Shown: one piece after another, positions 52,643-61,391 of the stretch
Layout: every line of letters starts with the position of its first letter
Position numbering within the stretch: the first letter of the stretch is position 1
DNA from: Agreia bicolorata
GTDB lineage: Bacteria > Actinomycetota > Actinomycetes > Actinomycetales > Microbacteriaceae
DNA length: 64,000 nucleotides
Direction of reading: 5' to 3'
Assembly (NCBI RefSeq): GCF_000938265.1
Contig: NZ_JYFC01000005.1
Coordinates: 186,001-250,000, forward strand
The notes under the pieces: generated by a model
What the model was told of the DNA's origin: nothing
Seen by the model: the letters and a program-made list of their open reading frames with translations, nothing else
The model's database searches: none
Program-made: the position numbers and the translations under genes

Positions 52643-54085
52643 ATGACACTGACCGCTGCGCCAAAAACACAACTCGTCGAACCCGGTGGAATCGAGCCGA
52701 TTCCATCGGACAGGCGCCATGGATCGCCGTGGCAGTTGTTCGCGACCTGGACCTCGCCCAACCTCGAATTCGCCACGATCTTCGTGGGAGTCATCGCCGT
52801 TCTCTATTTCGGGCTGAGCTTCTGGCAGGCCGTGGCCGCCGTGCTCCTGGGCAACTTCCTCGGCAGCCTGAGTCAGGGCTTCCTCTCGACGTGGGGGCCG
52901 CGCGAGGGCCTCGCCCAGATGCTGCTCGGGCGCACGGCCTTCGGTTTCTGGGGCAACATCGTGCCCGCCGGCCTCAACACGGCGATGGCCGGACTCGGCT
53001 GGTTCGCCGTCAACTCCATCAGCGGAGCCTTCGCGCTGGCCACACTGACGGGCTGGAACCCGGTGCTCACGCTCGCCATCGTCGTTGTCGTCGAGGTGAC
53101 CGTGGCTTTCGTCGGCCATGACATCGTGCAGCTCTTCGAGCGTTACGCCATGTTCGTTCTGGGCGCGATCTTCCTCATCGCCGGCATCTTCATCCTCGCT
53201 AACGCCGACACGTCGGCCCCAGCAGGCGGCGACGGCTCCGGTGGCTTCGGCGGCTTCGCCGGTTTTATGCTCGCGGCCGGTGCCGCATTCGGCTACACGG
53301 CCGGTTGGAACCCCTACGCGGCGGACTACACCCGGTATCTGCGCGCCGACACGAGCCGCGCGAAGATCGCCGTCGCATCCGGCCTCGGCAATTTCGTCTC
53401 GACCAGCTTTCTTATGATCGTGGGCGCGGCATCGGCCACCATCGTGCACAGCGGCCTGGCCGACGACGCCAGCCCGACCGATACGTTCACCGCAGGTATG
53501 CCGGGCTGGATCTCCGCGATCACGCTTCTCGCGATCGCCGTGGGCGCCATCTCGGCGAACGCACTGAACATCTATTCGGGGTCGATGTCATTCCTGGCGA
53601 TCGGAATCAAGATTCCCTTCGAGCGCCGTCGCGCCATCGTGGCGCTCGGGTTCGGCGTGCTGGGCTTTGTGATCGCCCTGCTCTCGATGCCCGATGCCGG
53701 TGCGAGCTACGAGAACTTCCTGCTCGTGATCGCCTACTGGATCGCTCCCTGGCTCGGCATCGTTCTCGCCGACCGTTGGCTTCGCCGCGGCACGGCCGTG
53801 CTGGCGCTCGTCGTCGACGAGAAGAACAAGTACCGCAACCCTGCCGGCATCATCGCCTTCGTCGTGGCAGCGGTGGTCTCGATCGGGCTCTTCTCCAACC
53901 AGGCCGTCTACGTGGGTCTGATCGTGCGATCGACGCCCGAGATCGGTGACCTCACGGCCCTGGTCGGTTTTGCTCTCGCGGCGGTGCTGTACGTTGTGGT
54001 CTTCCGAATCGTGCGGCCGGTGCTCGGTGCTCCGCTGTCGAGCGAGACGATCCTGCCGGCGGCCCGTGTCGAGGCTGACGCGTGA
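52643..54085 (+). CDS. NCS1 family nucleobase permease
   Basis: A 480-residue transporter with 12 predicted helices and the NCS1 pattern: WTSPNLEFATIFVG in TM1, GYTAGWNPYAADYTRYL near residue 220 and a C-terminal SNQAVYVG. NCS1 proteins carry cytosine, purines, hydantoins or related bases. The start codon lies six bases after a TAAGAT -10 (52631-52636), suggesting a leaderless mRNA. A deaminase follows with a four-base overlap, so the substrate is probably an amino-nucleobase. Confidence 0.9.
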   Translation: MTLTAAPKTQLVEPGGIEPIPSDRRHGSPWQLFATWTSPNLEFATIFVGVIAVLYFGLSFWQAVAAVLLGNFLGSLSQGFLSTWGPREGLAQMLLGRTAFGFWGNIVPAGLNTAMAGLGWFAVNSISGAFALATLTGWNPVLTLAIVVVVEVTVAFVGHDIVQLFERYAMFVLGAIFLIAGIFILANADTSAPAGGDGSGGFGGFAGFMLAAGAAFGYTAGWNPYAADYTRYLRADTSRAKIAVASGLGNFVSTSFLMIVGAASATIVHSGLADDASPTDTFTAGMPGWISAITLLAIAVGAISANALNIYSGSMSFLAIGIKIPFERRRAIVALGFGVLGFVIALLSMPDAGASYENFLLVIAYWIAPWLGIVLADRWLRRGTAVLALVVDEKNKYRNPAGIIAFVVAAVVSIGLFSNQAVYVGLIVRSTPEIGDLTALVGFALAAVLYVVVFRIVRPVLGAPLSSETILPAARVEADA

Positions 54086-54534
54086 TCTACGAGACAGACG
54101 CAGACAAATTGGCCGTCGCACGAGCCGAGGCCGAGAAGGGAGCAGCGGAAGGCGGCATCCCGATCGGCGCCGCGTTGTTCACCAGCGCGGGGGTCTTGCT
54201 CGGGAGCGGGCACAACCGCCGGGTGCAAGACGGTGATGCGGCGATGCATGCCGAGACCAACGCTTTTCACAACGCCGGGCGCCAGCGCAGCTACCGAGAC
54301 ACCGTGATGGTCACCACCCTCTCTCCGTGCTGGTACTGCTCGGGCCTCGTGCGCCAATTCGGCATCGGCCGCGTCGTGGTCGGCGACGACCAGAACTTCC
54401 TGGGCGGGCAGGACTGGATCGCCGAACACGGCTGCGACGTCGCCGTGGTCAACGACCCCGAGCTGATCGCCATGATGGCCGAATTCATCGAGGCAAATCC
54501 GGCCCTGTGGAACGAGGACATCGGCGAGGAGTAG
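54082..54534 (+). CDS. Cytosine/nucleobase deaminase
   Basis: A 150-residue zinc deaminase of the cytidine-deaminase-like fold. HAETNAF carries the catalytic histidine and glutamate near residues 55-57, and PCWYCSG the zinc cysteines. Its length and sequence resemble yeast-type cytosine deaminase. The GTG start overlaps the permease stop by four bases, so uptake and deamination are coupled. Confidence 0.9.
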   Translation: MIYETDADKLAVARAEAEKGAAEGGIPIGAALFTSAGVLLGSGHNRRVQDGDAAMHAETNAFHNAGRQRSYRDTVMVTTLSPCWYCSGLVRQFGIGRVVVGDDQNFLGGQDWIAEHGCDVAVVNDPELIAMMAEFIEANPALWNEDIGEE

Positions 54535-54600
54535 TCCGAGAGTGCGGCAGGCGCGGCGGCTTCGCCGTTCAGGGGGACGCCTTTCGGTAGGATCGCAACG

Positions 54601-55209
54601 GTGAGCGAACGCCTTCCGGAAGACAGCTTGTCGACGACGGATGCCCGCCCCTCTGTCGCCGAGGGCATCGGCTCCGAAGTGCGTGCAGCCCGGGTTCTGC
54701 TCGGAATCAGCATGCGGGATCTGGCCGCACGCATCGGCACCTCGCAGCCCTTCGTCTCGAACATCGAGAACGGCCGCATCTTTCCGAGCCTGCGCACCCT
54801 CGGGCGACTCGCCGAGGCGCTGGAGGTGCCCGTCGCTCGCCTCCTACCCAGCACCGACCGGGTCGAGCGCGTCGCGGCGTCGAAGATCAGGCGGGCGCGC
54901 TCACGGAACGAGGGCCCAGTTCGGCCCCTACTGACCACCGGCGAGCTCCGAGGCGTGCGCATCGAGCTCGCCCCCGGCGACGTCGAGCGACGACCGGTGG
55001 TGCACGAGGGCGAAGAATTCCTCGTTCTGCTCGAGGGCGTACTCGTTTTGCTGCGCGAGGGGCTCGCTCCACTTCGAATGGAGGGCGGCGACACCCTTTG
55101 GCTGGACGGCACCGTGCCGCATCGCTTCGCCTGCCCCGATGACTCGCCCGTACCGGGCTCTGCCTTCATCGCGCTTGTCGGACGCGATGCACTGGAAGCG
55201 CACTCATGA
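54601..55209 (+). CDS. XRE-cupin regulator 1
   Basis: A 202-residue regulator with an N-terminal XRE helix-turn-helix (about residues 21-75, GTSQPFVSNIENGRIFPSL) and a C-terminal cupin (about 110-195, with EGEEFLVLLEGVL and DTLWLDGTVPHRF). The cupin probably binds a small ligand. GTG at 54601 starts it 66 bases after the deaminase. It overlaps the second XRE-cupin gene by four bases. It likely controls the surrounding catabolic genes. Confidence 0.88.
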   Translation: MSERLPEDSLSTTDARPSVAEGIGSEVRAARVLLGISMRDLAARIGTSQPFVSNIENGRIFPSLRTLGRLAEALEVPVARLLPSTDRVERVAASKIRRARSRNEGPVRPLLTTGELRGVRIELAPGDVERRPVVHEGEEFLVLLEGVLVLLREGLAPLRMEGGDTLWLDGTVPHRFACPDDSPVPGSAFIALVGRDALEAHS

Positions 55210-55754
55210 TGGCCGAGGAATGGGAGCTCGGGGTCGGCGCCCGCGTGCGGACCGCCCGCGAGGAACGAGGACTGACGACCCGGGCGCTCGCCAGCCTTGC
55301 GGGGCTGTCGCAGTCTCTGCTCTCAGACGTCGAGAATGGCCGGACTGTGCCCAGCGTCGCCTCGCTCTATGCGATTGCGGAGGCTCTCGGAACAGGGCCG
55401 GCCGAGTTGCTGCCGCAAGACGACGACAGCGCCCGACTGACCGAGCACGGGGTACCCCTCCCGTCCGCGGGCCCCGGCGAGGCCGTGTCGACCCGGATGC
55501 TGTACGGAGCACCGGGGCGCCGCATCGAGGTGTACATGTCCAGCTATCCGCCAGGGCAGACAGACCCCGAACCCTTCCAGCACTCAGGCGAGGACATCAT
55601 CATGGTGCTTGAGGGGCGCATGACACTGACCGTCGGCGACCGCGACCAGGAGCTGCGTGCGGGCGATGCCGCGTGGCTCGACTCCTCGGCTCCGCACTCG
55701 ATCCAGCCCCTCGGGCGCACCGGCGTGCGCATCATCGTGATCACCGCCCGCTGA
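55206..55754 (+). CDS. XRE-cupin regulator 2
   Basis: A 182-residue paralogue of the preceding gene. The XRE domain (residues 8-65) reads GLSQSLLSDVENGRTVPSV and the cupin (residues 95-180) PEPFQHSGEDIIMVLEGRMT with an AWLDSSAPHSI end. Overlap ATGA with regulator 1 suggests the two are made together and could form heterodimers. Confidence 0.88.
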   Translation: MMAEEWELGVGARVRTAREERGLTTRALASLAGLSQSLLSDVENGRTVPSVASLYAIAEALGTGPAELLPQDDDSARLTEHGVPLPSAGPGEAVSTRMLYGAPGRRIEVYMSSYPPGQTDPEPFQHSGEDIIMVLEGRMTLTVGDRDQELRAGDAAWLDSSAPHSIQPLGRTGVRIIVITAR

Positions 55755-55781
55755 GCGGCGGGCGCACCGCTGAGACGCCGA

Positions 55782-56339
55782 TCAGGCGGACGACGGGAGG
55801 GCCACGGTCGAGCCCGTGTGATAGACGAGCGGCCGTGCGCTTCGGTGCGCGCTCGCTCCGACCACCTCCAGAACGACGACGACGTGGTCACCGGTCGGTA
55901 TCGCACTCAGGACGCGGCACTCGAGCCAGAGCCTCGCACCGGAGATGAAGACCGCGCCGTCCGCTGTGCGCCCGAGCACGGATCCGTCGAAGCGGTCTCC
56001 GCTGCGTGAAGCGAGCCGACGAACCGCCTCCGTATTGTTCTCCGACAGCACTGAGACGCCGATGCGCGGGGCTGTCTTCAGCGACACCCACGTCTGCGAT
56101 TCTCGCTGGATGGAGACAAGTGCGCACGGAGGATCGAACGATGCTCCGACGGTCAGCGAGGTCACGACCATGCCCACCGCGCGCCCGTCGACGTCTGCGC
56201 AGATTGCCGCGACGCCGGCCGGGTACTCGGCGAACATCTGCCGCACCGCCGCGGGGTCGGACGGAACGGGCGGCATGGCCACTCGATCCGAATCATCGTC
56301 GGGCGATTCGAACTCGGCCCACGGCTGCGTCCACTCCAT
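55782..56339 (-). CDS. Flavin reductase domain protein
   Basis: A 185-residue split-barrel flavin reductase of the HpaC/NtaB type that supplies FMNH2 to two-component monooxygenases. VTSLTVGASFDPPCALVSIQ and the FDGSVLG loop are characteristic. ATG at 56339 follows GGGAGA. It is divergent from the flavin-dependent monooxygenase across a 230-base region, a natural pair. Confidence 0.87.
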   Translation of the reverse strand: MEWTQPWAEFESPDDDSDRVAMPPVPSDPAAVRQMFAEYPAGVAAICADVDGRAVGMVVTSLTVGASFDPPCALVSIQRESQTWVSLKTAPRIGVSVLSENNTEAVRRLASRSGDRFDGSVLGRTADGAVFISGARLWLECRVLSAIPTGDHVVVVLEVVGASAHRSARPLVYHTGSTVALPSSA

Positions 56340-56569
56340 CGCTCTCCCTTCCCGAGAGCCCTCAGAACTCACGTCTCGTCCCGAGCCTCCCGCCGCTACG
56401 TTTCGCGTGCGTTACGTCGCCGAGAACGATGTGTAACAGTTATCGCGACATGCCGCGAAGCCTCCATCAAGGCGTCGTTGCGCCGCTTGTCGACTGCAGA
56501 CACCGCATGCAATGATCGCTCTGAGATATCACCCAGACCGGGTGGCGGCACATTCGACAGGGAGAACGC

Positions 56570-57946
56570 ATGGTCAAGCAGCTCGTCCTCGGGGCGTTCG
56601 AGGAGTTCACTCCGAACTTCATCGCAAACGCGTGGCATCACGAGCGGGGAGACACCAGCGCGTTCGCGACGCTGGAGTTCTGGCAGGATTTGGCTGCCCG
56701 CATGGACGCGGCCGGATTCGACTTCTTCTTTCTGGCTGAGGCGATCGGCTACCCCATGAACGACGCGGGCCAGGTGCCCGAGGCCGTCATCCGCGACGCC
56801 GTTCAATTCCCCGTGCACGATCCTCTCGCGCTGATCTCCGGACTCGCCACCGCCGCCCCGCGCATCGGCTTCGTCGCAACGGCGTCGACGACCGCCCAGC
56901 ACCCCCTGCTCAACGCCCGGACCTTCACCACCCTCGACCACCTCACCGGCGGACGCATGGGCTGGAACATCGTGACCAGCGACAACCAGCAGGCCCTCGT
57001 GCGACTGCTCGGTCAGACGGATGTCACGCCGCACGACGAGCGCTACGCCCGCGCGACCGAGTTCGTCGACCTGTCGCTGCGACTCTGGGAGGAGGCCTGG
57101 GACGAGGGGGCGGTGCTCGCCGACAAGGCGACCCGCACGTTCTCCGATCCCGCAAAGGTTCACCGCATCGAGCACGACGGAAAATACTTCCGGTTCGACG
57201 GGTACTTCCCCGCGACGCCGTCTCCGCAGCGCACCCCTACCCTGTTCCAGGCGGGAACCTCAGCTGCCGGCACCGCATTCGCCGCGCGCTACGCCGAGTG
57301 CGTATTCACGCAGGACAGGGAAGCCGCGCGACTCGCAGCGACCGTCGCTCGCCTGCGAGCCCAGGCCGTTGCGGCCGGCCGGCCGGCCGACTCCGTCAAG
57401 ATCATCAACGGTGCGAGCTTCGTCATCGCCGACACGGTGGACGAGGCGCAGCGGTTGCGGGCGGAGCTCAACGCCACCCCCACCAGGGAGGCGACCGCAG
57501 CCCTGTTCCTCGGCTGGTCAGGAGTCGACCTCGGCGCCCTCGACCCCGATGCCACGCTCGACTCCGTCTCGACCGAAGTGGGCCACACAATGATCGACAT
57601 GTGGCGGAATCCGAATGGCACGAGCCCAACGGTCGGCGAAATCCTCGACTCGCTCGCCTCAACCTTCGGCGGCATGCGCTTCACCGGCACTGTCGAGTCG
57701 ATCGCAGCCGAGGTCGAGGCCCTCGTCGAGGAGACGGACATCGACGGGTTCCTCGTCGAGAACTGGTACGGCGGCTACGAAGGCTATCGCGACTTCGTCG
57801 AGCAGCTGATGCCTGTTCTGCGAGAGCGGGGGCTGCTGCCCGACGTCGCGCGCTCAGGCACTCTCCGCAGCATGCTGACCGGAGAGCCCGACGTGCCTGA
57901 GTGGCACCCTGCTCGAGCCGTCCGCGGCGCCCAGAGTGGTGCATGA
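56570..57946 (+). CDS. NtaA/SnaA/DszA family flavin monooxygenase
   Basis: A 458-residue LLM-class monooxygenase of the NtaA/SnaA/DszA group, which uses FMNH2 from a partner reductase to oxidise or cleave heterocycles, chelators or thio compounds. Signals are the LTGGRMGWNIVTS segment near residue 125, the AARMDAAGFDFFFLAEA first strand and QAGTSAAGTAFAARYAE. AGGGAGA precedes ATG 56570. The downstream adenosine-deaminase-family gene and upstream permease suggest a nitrogen-containing ring as substrate; its identity is not shown by sequence. Confidence 0.87.
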   Translation: MVKQLVLGAFEEFTPNFIANAWHHERGDTSAFATLEFWQDLAARMDAAGFDFFFLAEAIGYPMNDAGQVPEAVIRDAVQFPVHDPLALISGLATAAPRIGFVATASTTAQHPLLNARTFTTLDHLTGGRMGWNIVTSDNQQALVRLLGQTDVTPHDERYARATEFVDLSLRLWEEAWDEGAVLADKATRTFSDPAKVHRIEHDGKYFRFDGYFPATPSPQRTPTLFQAGTSAAGTAFAARYAECVFTQDREAARLAATVARLRAQAVAAGRPADSVKIINGASFVIADTVDEAQRLRAELNATPTREATAALFLGWSGVDLGALDPDATLDSVSTEVGHTMIDMWRNPNGTSPTVGEILDSLASTFGGMRFTGTVESIAAEVEALVEETDIDGFLVENWYGGYEGYRDFVEQLMPVLRERGLLPDVARSGTLRSMLTGEPDVPEWHPARAVRGAQSGA

Positions 57947-57950
57947 GGCT

Positions 57951-58994
57951 ATGGACGATCCCCTCGACAGCGCCACAGAGGCACTCCTCCTCGCACTGCC
58001 CAAGGTCTCGCTGCACAACCACCTGATCGGTGCCGTCTCGGCCCAGACCGTGCTCGATCTCGCTCGCAAGCACGACGTGGTCCTCGACGGCGGTCACGAT
58101 GCGGAGTCGCTGTACGACCACGGTTCCTACGAGGATCTCAACGAATTCCTGCGTGTACTCGACGTCGCCGGTTCCGTCATGCGCGACGCAGACGACTTTC
58201 GCCGAGTCGCCTTCGAGACCTTGACCGACGGAGGGGCAGCGCTCGGCGTTGTGCACCGCGAGATCTTCCTCAGCCCGCCGGGGCACCCCGGCGTGCCGTA
58301 TCGCACGATCATCGATGGCGTACTGGCGGGCATGCGCGAGGCGGAGGCCGAGACGGGCATCACCAGTCGAATGGTGATCGGCCTCAACCGCAACGACTCC
58401 GCATCGGCCGCCGTCGAGCTGGTCGAACAGGTGATCGAGCACCGCATCGACGAGGTCGTGGGCATCGGGCTCGACTATTCCGAGCTGATCGGACCGCCGG
58501 CGCGCTTCGTCGACGCCTTCCGGCTCGCCGGTCGGTCGGGTCTTCACCGCACCGCGCACTCCGAGAGCGGTCCACCCGCGAACATCGAGGTCATCCTCGA
58601 CGAGCTCGGTGGCGAGCGCATCGACCACGGCTACCACGTCGTCGACGACGCCCGGATCACAGCGCGGTGCGTAGAGGAGGGAATCACCTTCACCTGCACT
58701 CCCGTGAGCTCGGACATCGGCCGGTACTCCGGAAGTGGCGACGGCTCGCACCGGCGGATCGCGCAGATGGTCGACGCGGGCCTCCGCATCACGATCGACT
58801 CCGACGATCCGCCGATGTTCGGCACCGACGCTGTCAACGACTTCCGGGCGTTGGCCCGTGCCCTCGGCTACGGCCTGACCGAGTTCGCGGGCTTCACGCG
58901 CAACGCGGTGACGGCAGCCTGGCTCGACGACAGCGATAGAGCGACGCTGAATCAGGCCGTCGAGTCGCGCCTGACAGCTCTATCGGGCCGTTGA
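57951..58994 (+). CDS. Adenosine deaminase family protein
   Basis: A protein of about 347 residues of the adenosine/adenine deaminase TIM-barrel family. Metal and catalytic residues sit in LHNHL near residue 22, the TAHSES segment near 205, RIDHGYHVV near 227 and DSDDPPMFGT near 290. The variations (HSES, SDDPP) are seen in adenine- and other aminopurine-acting members, so the substrate need not be adenosine. ATG at 57951 follows GAGG; GTG at 57936 is possible. It nearly abuts the monooxygenase. Confidence 0.85.
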   Translation: MDDPLDSATEALLLALPKVSLHNHLIGAVSAQTVLDLARKHDVVLDGGHDAESLYDHGSYEDLNEFLRVLDVAGSVMRDADDFRRVAFETLTDGGAALGVVHREIFLSPPGHPGVPYRTIIDGVLAGMREAEAETGITSRMVIGLNRNDSASAAVELVEQVIEHRIDEVVGIGLDYSELIGPPARFVDAFRLAGRSGLHRTAHSESGPPANIEVILDELGGERIDHGYHVVDDARITARCVEEGITFTCTPVSSDIGRYSGSGDGSHRRIAQMVDAGLRITIDSDDPPMFGTDAVNDFRALARALGYGLTEFAGFTRNAVTAAWLDDSDRATLNQAVESRLTALSGR

Positions 58995-59011
58995 CGAGAC
59001 AGATCACTCAA

Positions 59012-60556
59012 CTAGGAACGCGTGTTTCGCAGCGAGACCAGCGCCAGCACGATTGCCAGCGCCATCAGGCCGACACCGATTCCCGAGGTCAAAACCACGC
59101 CGCTGTCGAACGAGGTTCGAGCCGACTCGAGCAGGTTGGCTCCCGCCGGGCCACCGATCGACTCGGCCACTGAGACGGCCCCACCGAGCGTCTCTCGCGC
59201 CGTGTCGGCATCCTGTGAGCTGAGCCCGGCCGGCAGACTGACGCCACCCCGGTAGGCCGCGGTCAGGATGCTTCCCAGCACTGCTGTGCCAAGCACCGCT
59301 CCGAGCTCGTACGAGGTTTCTGACACTCCGGATGCCGCACCGGCCTTGTCGGCGGGCACGGACGAGATGATGAGGTCGTTCGAGATCGTCTCGGCAGCGC
59401 CGATTCCGAGGCCGAGCACCGCGAAGGCGATCGCCAGCGTGGCCTCGGTCGCCTCCTGGCCCGTGACCATGATGATCGCGTAGGCCGTGCCGGCCAGCGC
59501 GAGTCCCGTGGCGACGACGAAGCTCGGCCTGATGAGGCGCACGATCGGCACGACTACGAGCCCGGCGACGATCATGACGATGAGCCCGGGCACCAGGGCG
59601 AACGCGGCATCGAGCGGGCTCAACCGAAGAACCAACTGCAGGTGCTGCGAGACAAAGAAGAGAAAGCCCACAAGCGAGAAGACGCTCACGAGGTTGATCA
59701 GCACGGCTCCGGTGAATACTCCGCGACGAAACAGCCTCATGTCGAGCATCGGATTCTCTCGAGAAAGCTGACGTCGCACAAAGAGGATTCCTGCCGTCGC
59801 GCCGATGAGCACGAGCAGAATCTGCGACCACTCGAAGCCGTGCGTCGCGAACTCCTTGACGGCGAAGACGAGCGGCACGAGCGTGACCATCGTGAGGCCG
59901 ATGCTGAGGAGGTCGATGCGGCCGGGGTTCGGATCGCGCGACTCGGGAACCAGCAGCGGCGCGAACACGAGAAGGGGAATGAGCACGGGCACGGCGATGA
60001 GGAAGACTGAGCCCCACCAGAAGTGCTCGAGCAGGATCCCACCGACGATCGGGCCGAGCGCCGATCCTGCGGCGAATCCGGCTGCCCAGATCGCGATGGC
60101 GAGTCGACGCTGCTCGCGGTCGAGGAAGATGCTGCGCAGCAATGAGAGCGTCGACGGCATGAGCATGGCGCCGAAGAAGCCCAGGCCAACCCGCGCGAGA
60201 ATCAGCAGTTCGGCCGTGGGGGCGAAAGCGGCCACGATCGACACGAGCGCGAACCCCGTGGCGCCGATCAGTAGCAGGCGACGACGACCCCACCGGTCGC
60301 CGAGGCTTCCCATCGCGACGAGAAGTCCCGCGAGCACCAGCGGGTAGGCGTCGATGATCCAGAGCTGGGCCGCAGCCGACGGGCGAAGCGACTCGGAGAT
60401 CACGGGCAAGGCGAAGCTCAGCACGGTGTTGTCGACGCTCGAGATGAGCACGGGCAGCATAAGAACGGCCAGTGCGAACCAATTGCGAACGGATGCGCGG
60501 GGCGGCCGCGCGTCGACGGCTCGCTGGGCGGCTGTGGGGGTGGTGAGGAGGGCCAT
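59012..60556 (-). CDS. MFS drug exporter (DHA2, 14-helix type)
   Basis: A 514-residue DHA2 (QacA/EmrB-like) transporter with about 14 helices. Motif A GDRWGRRRLLL and motif C-like GAALGPIVGG-type segments are present: GSALGPIVGGILL near residue 145. ATG at 60556 starts after a weak site. A promoter with perfect TATAGT and an overlapping palindrome (60600-60623) is upstream, and the divergent TetR regulates it. It likely exports a toxic drug or dye. Confidence 0.9.
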   Translation of the reverse strand: MALLTTPTAAQRAVDARPPRASVRNWFALAVLMLPVLISSVDNTVLSFALPVISESLRPSAAAQLWIIDAYPLVLAGLLVAMGSLGDRWGRRRLLLIGATGFALVSIVAAFAPTAELLILARVGLGFFGAMLMPSTLSLLRSIFLDREQRRLAIAIWAAGFAAGSALGPIVGGILLEHFWWGSVFLIAVPVLIPLLVFAPLLVPESRDPNPGRIDLLSIGLTMVTLVPLVFAVKEFATHGFEWSQILLVLIGATAGILFVRRQLSRENPMLDMRLFRRGVFTGAVLINLVSVFSLVGFLFFVSQHLQLVLRLSPLDAAFALVPGLIVMIVAGLVVVPIVRLIRPSFVVATGLALAGTAYAIIMVTGQEATEATLAIAFAVLGLGIGAAETISNDLIISSVPADKAGAASGVSETSYELGAVLGTAVLGSILTAAYRGGVSLPAGLSSQDADTARETLGGAVSVAESIGGPAGANLLESARTSFDSGVVLTSGIGVGLMALAIVLALVSLRNTRS

Positions 60557-60599
60557 GATCGGAGTTCTTCGTTTCGATTCGAGAAGTGGTGCGGATTCC

Positions 60600-60628
60600 A
60601 CTATACCGTCCAGCCGGTACAGTGACAA
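60600..60628 (-). promoter_or_regulatory. MFS promoter with TetR operator
   Basis: On the minus strand, -35 TTGTCA (60623-60628) and -10 TATAGT (60600-60605) are 17 bases apart, close to consensus. ACTATACCG (60600-60608) and CGGTACAGT (60615-60623) form an inverted repeat with one mismatch covering the spacer and -10. The adjacent TetR protein is the likely ligand-responsive binder. Confidence 0.82.
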
Positions 60629-60726
60629 TGTCCACAACGAGCGAACCTGGCTCTCTATTCCCGAGCAGGGCCGTGAGGTTGTGTCGGGTGCTGCTCGACG
60701 GCGCCGGGGCGGCTACCATCGAAGCG

Positions 60727-61329
60727 ATGCCCGACACCCCAGAGAACCCGCCGATCGACACCGCCGCGCCCGCCTCGGCGTCCACGCGCGATCGAATCAT
60801 CGACGCCTTCGCAGAGCTGCTCGGCGAGAACGGCGAACGGGCCGCTACCCTCGACGCTGTCGCCGCCGCCGCAGGGGTATCCAAGGGCGGCCTGCTTTAC
60901 CACTTCGGCTCAAAAGAGGCCCTGATCGAGGGCGTGCTCGAGCGCCTGGCCACCCTGGTGGAGCGCGATGTCGCGGCCATCCGGTCGTCGCCGTCGGGGC
61001 CTGTGGCTCACCTGATCCGCACATCAATGGCCACGGGCAGCGCCCTCGACAAGGCGCTCGTCGCCACGTCTCGCCTGGCTCAGGCGTCGAACTCGACGGC
61101 CCGCGACGCTCTGCGCGCCGCCAACGACGCCTGGTACGGCATCGTTCTCGAGAGCACGGGCGACCCGGTGCTCTCGCGCGCGATCATGCTCATCAGCGAC
61201 GGCCTCGCGTATGGGTCTGCTTTTCTACCCGGATCATCGACACCGGAAACGGCCGAACTCTCGGCTTCGGACATCGACGACCTCGTCGATCTGATCACCG
61301 AGGTCACGGCGCAGCGCGCGGGGCACTGA
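60727..61329 (+). CDS. TetR family repressor of the MFS exporter
   Basis: A 200-residue regulator. The HTH (about residues 22-65) reads TLDAVAAAAGVSKGGLLYHF. The C-terminal domain is helical with a TTxxxAP-like Ala-rich region. ATG at 60727 lies seven bases after TACCAT, so the mRNA may be leaderless. It is divergent from the exporter and shares its operator. Confidence 0.87.
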   Translation: MPDTPENPPIDTAAPASASTRDRIIDAFAELLGENGERAATLDAVAAAAGVSKGGLLYHFGSKEALIEGVLERLATLVERDVAAIRSSPSGPVAHLIRTSMATGSALDKALVATSRLAQASNSTARDALRAANDAWYGIVLESTGDPVLSRAIMLISDGLAYGSAFLPGSSTPETAELSASDIDDLVDLITEVTAQRAGH

Positions 61330-61335
61330 GCACGT

Positions 61336-61390
61336 CATTCCCTGAGCCTGTCGAAGGGCCGCGGGCTCGCTTCGACAGGCTCAGCGAACG
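61336..61390. repeat. REP-like palindrome, copy 3
   Basis: CCTGAGCCTGTCGAAGGG and its complement (TTCGACAGGCTCAG) frame a 16-base spacer between the convergent TetR and serA genes. Copy 1 and copy 2 are at 2261 and 7185. Confidence 0.85.
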
Positions 61391-61391
61391 G

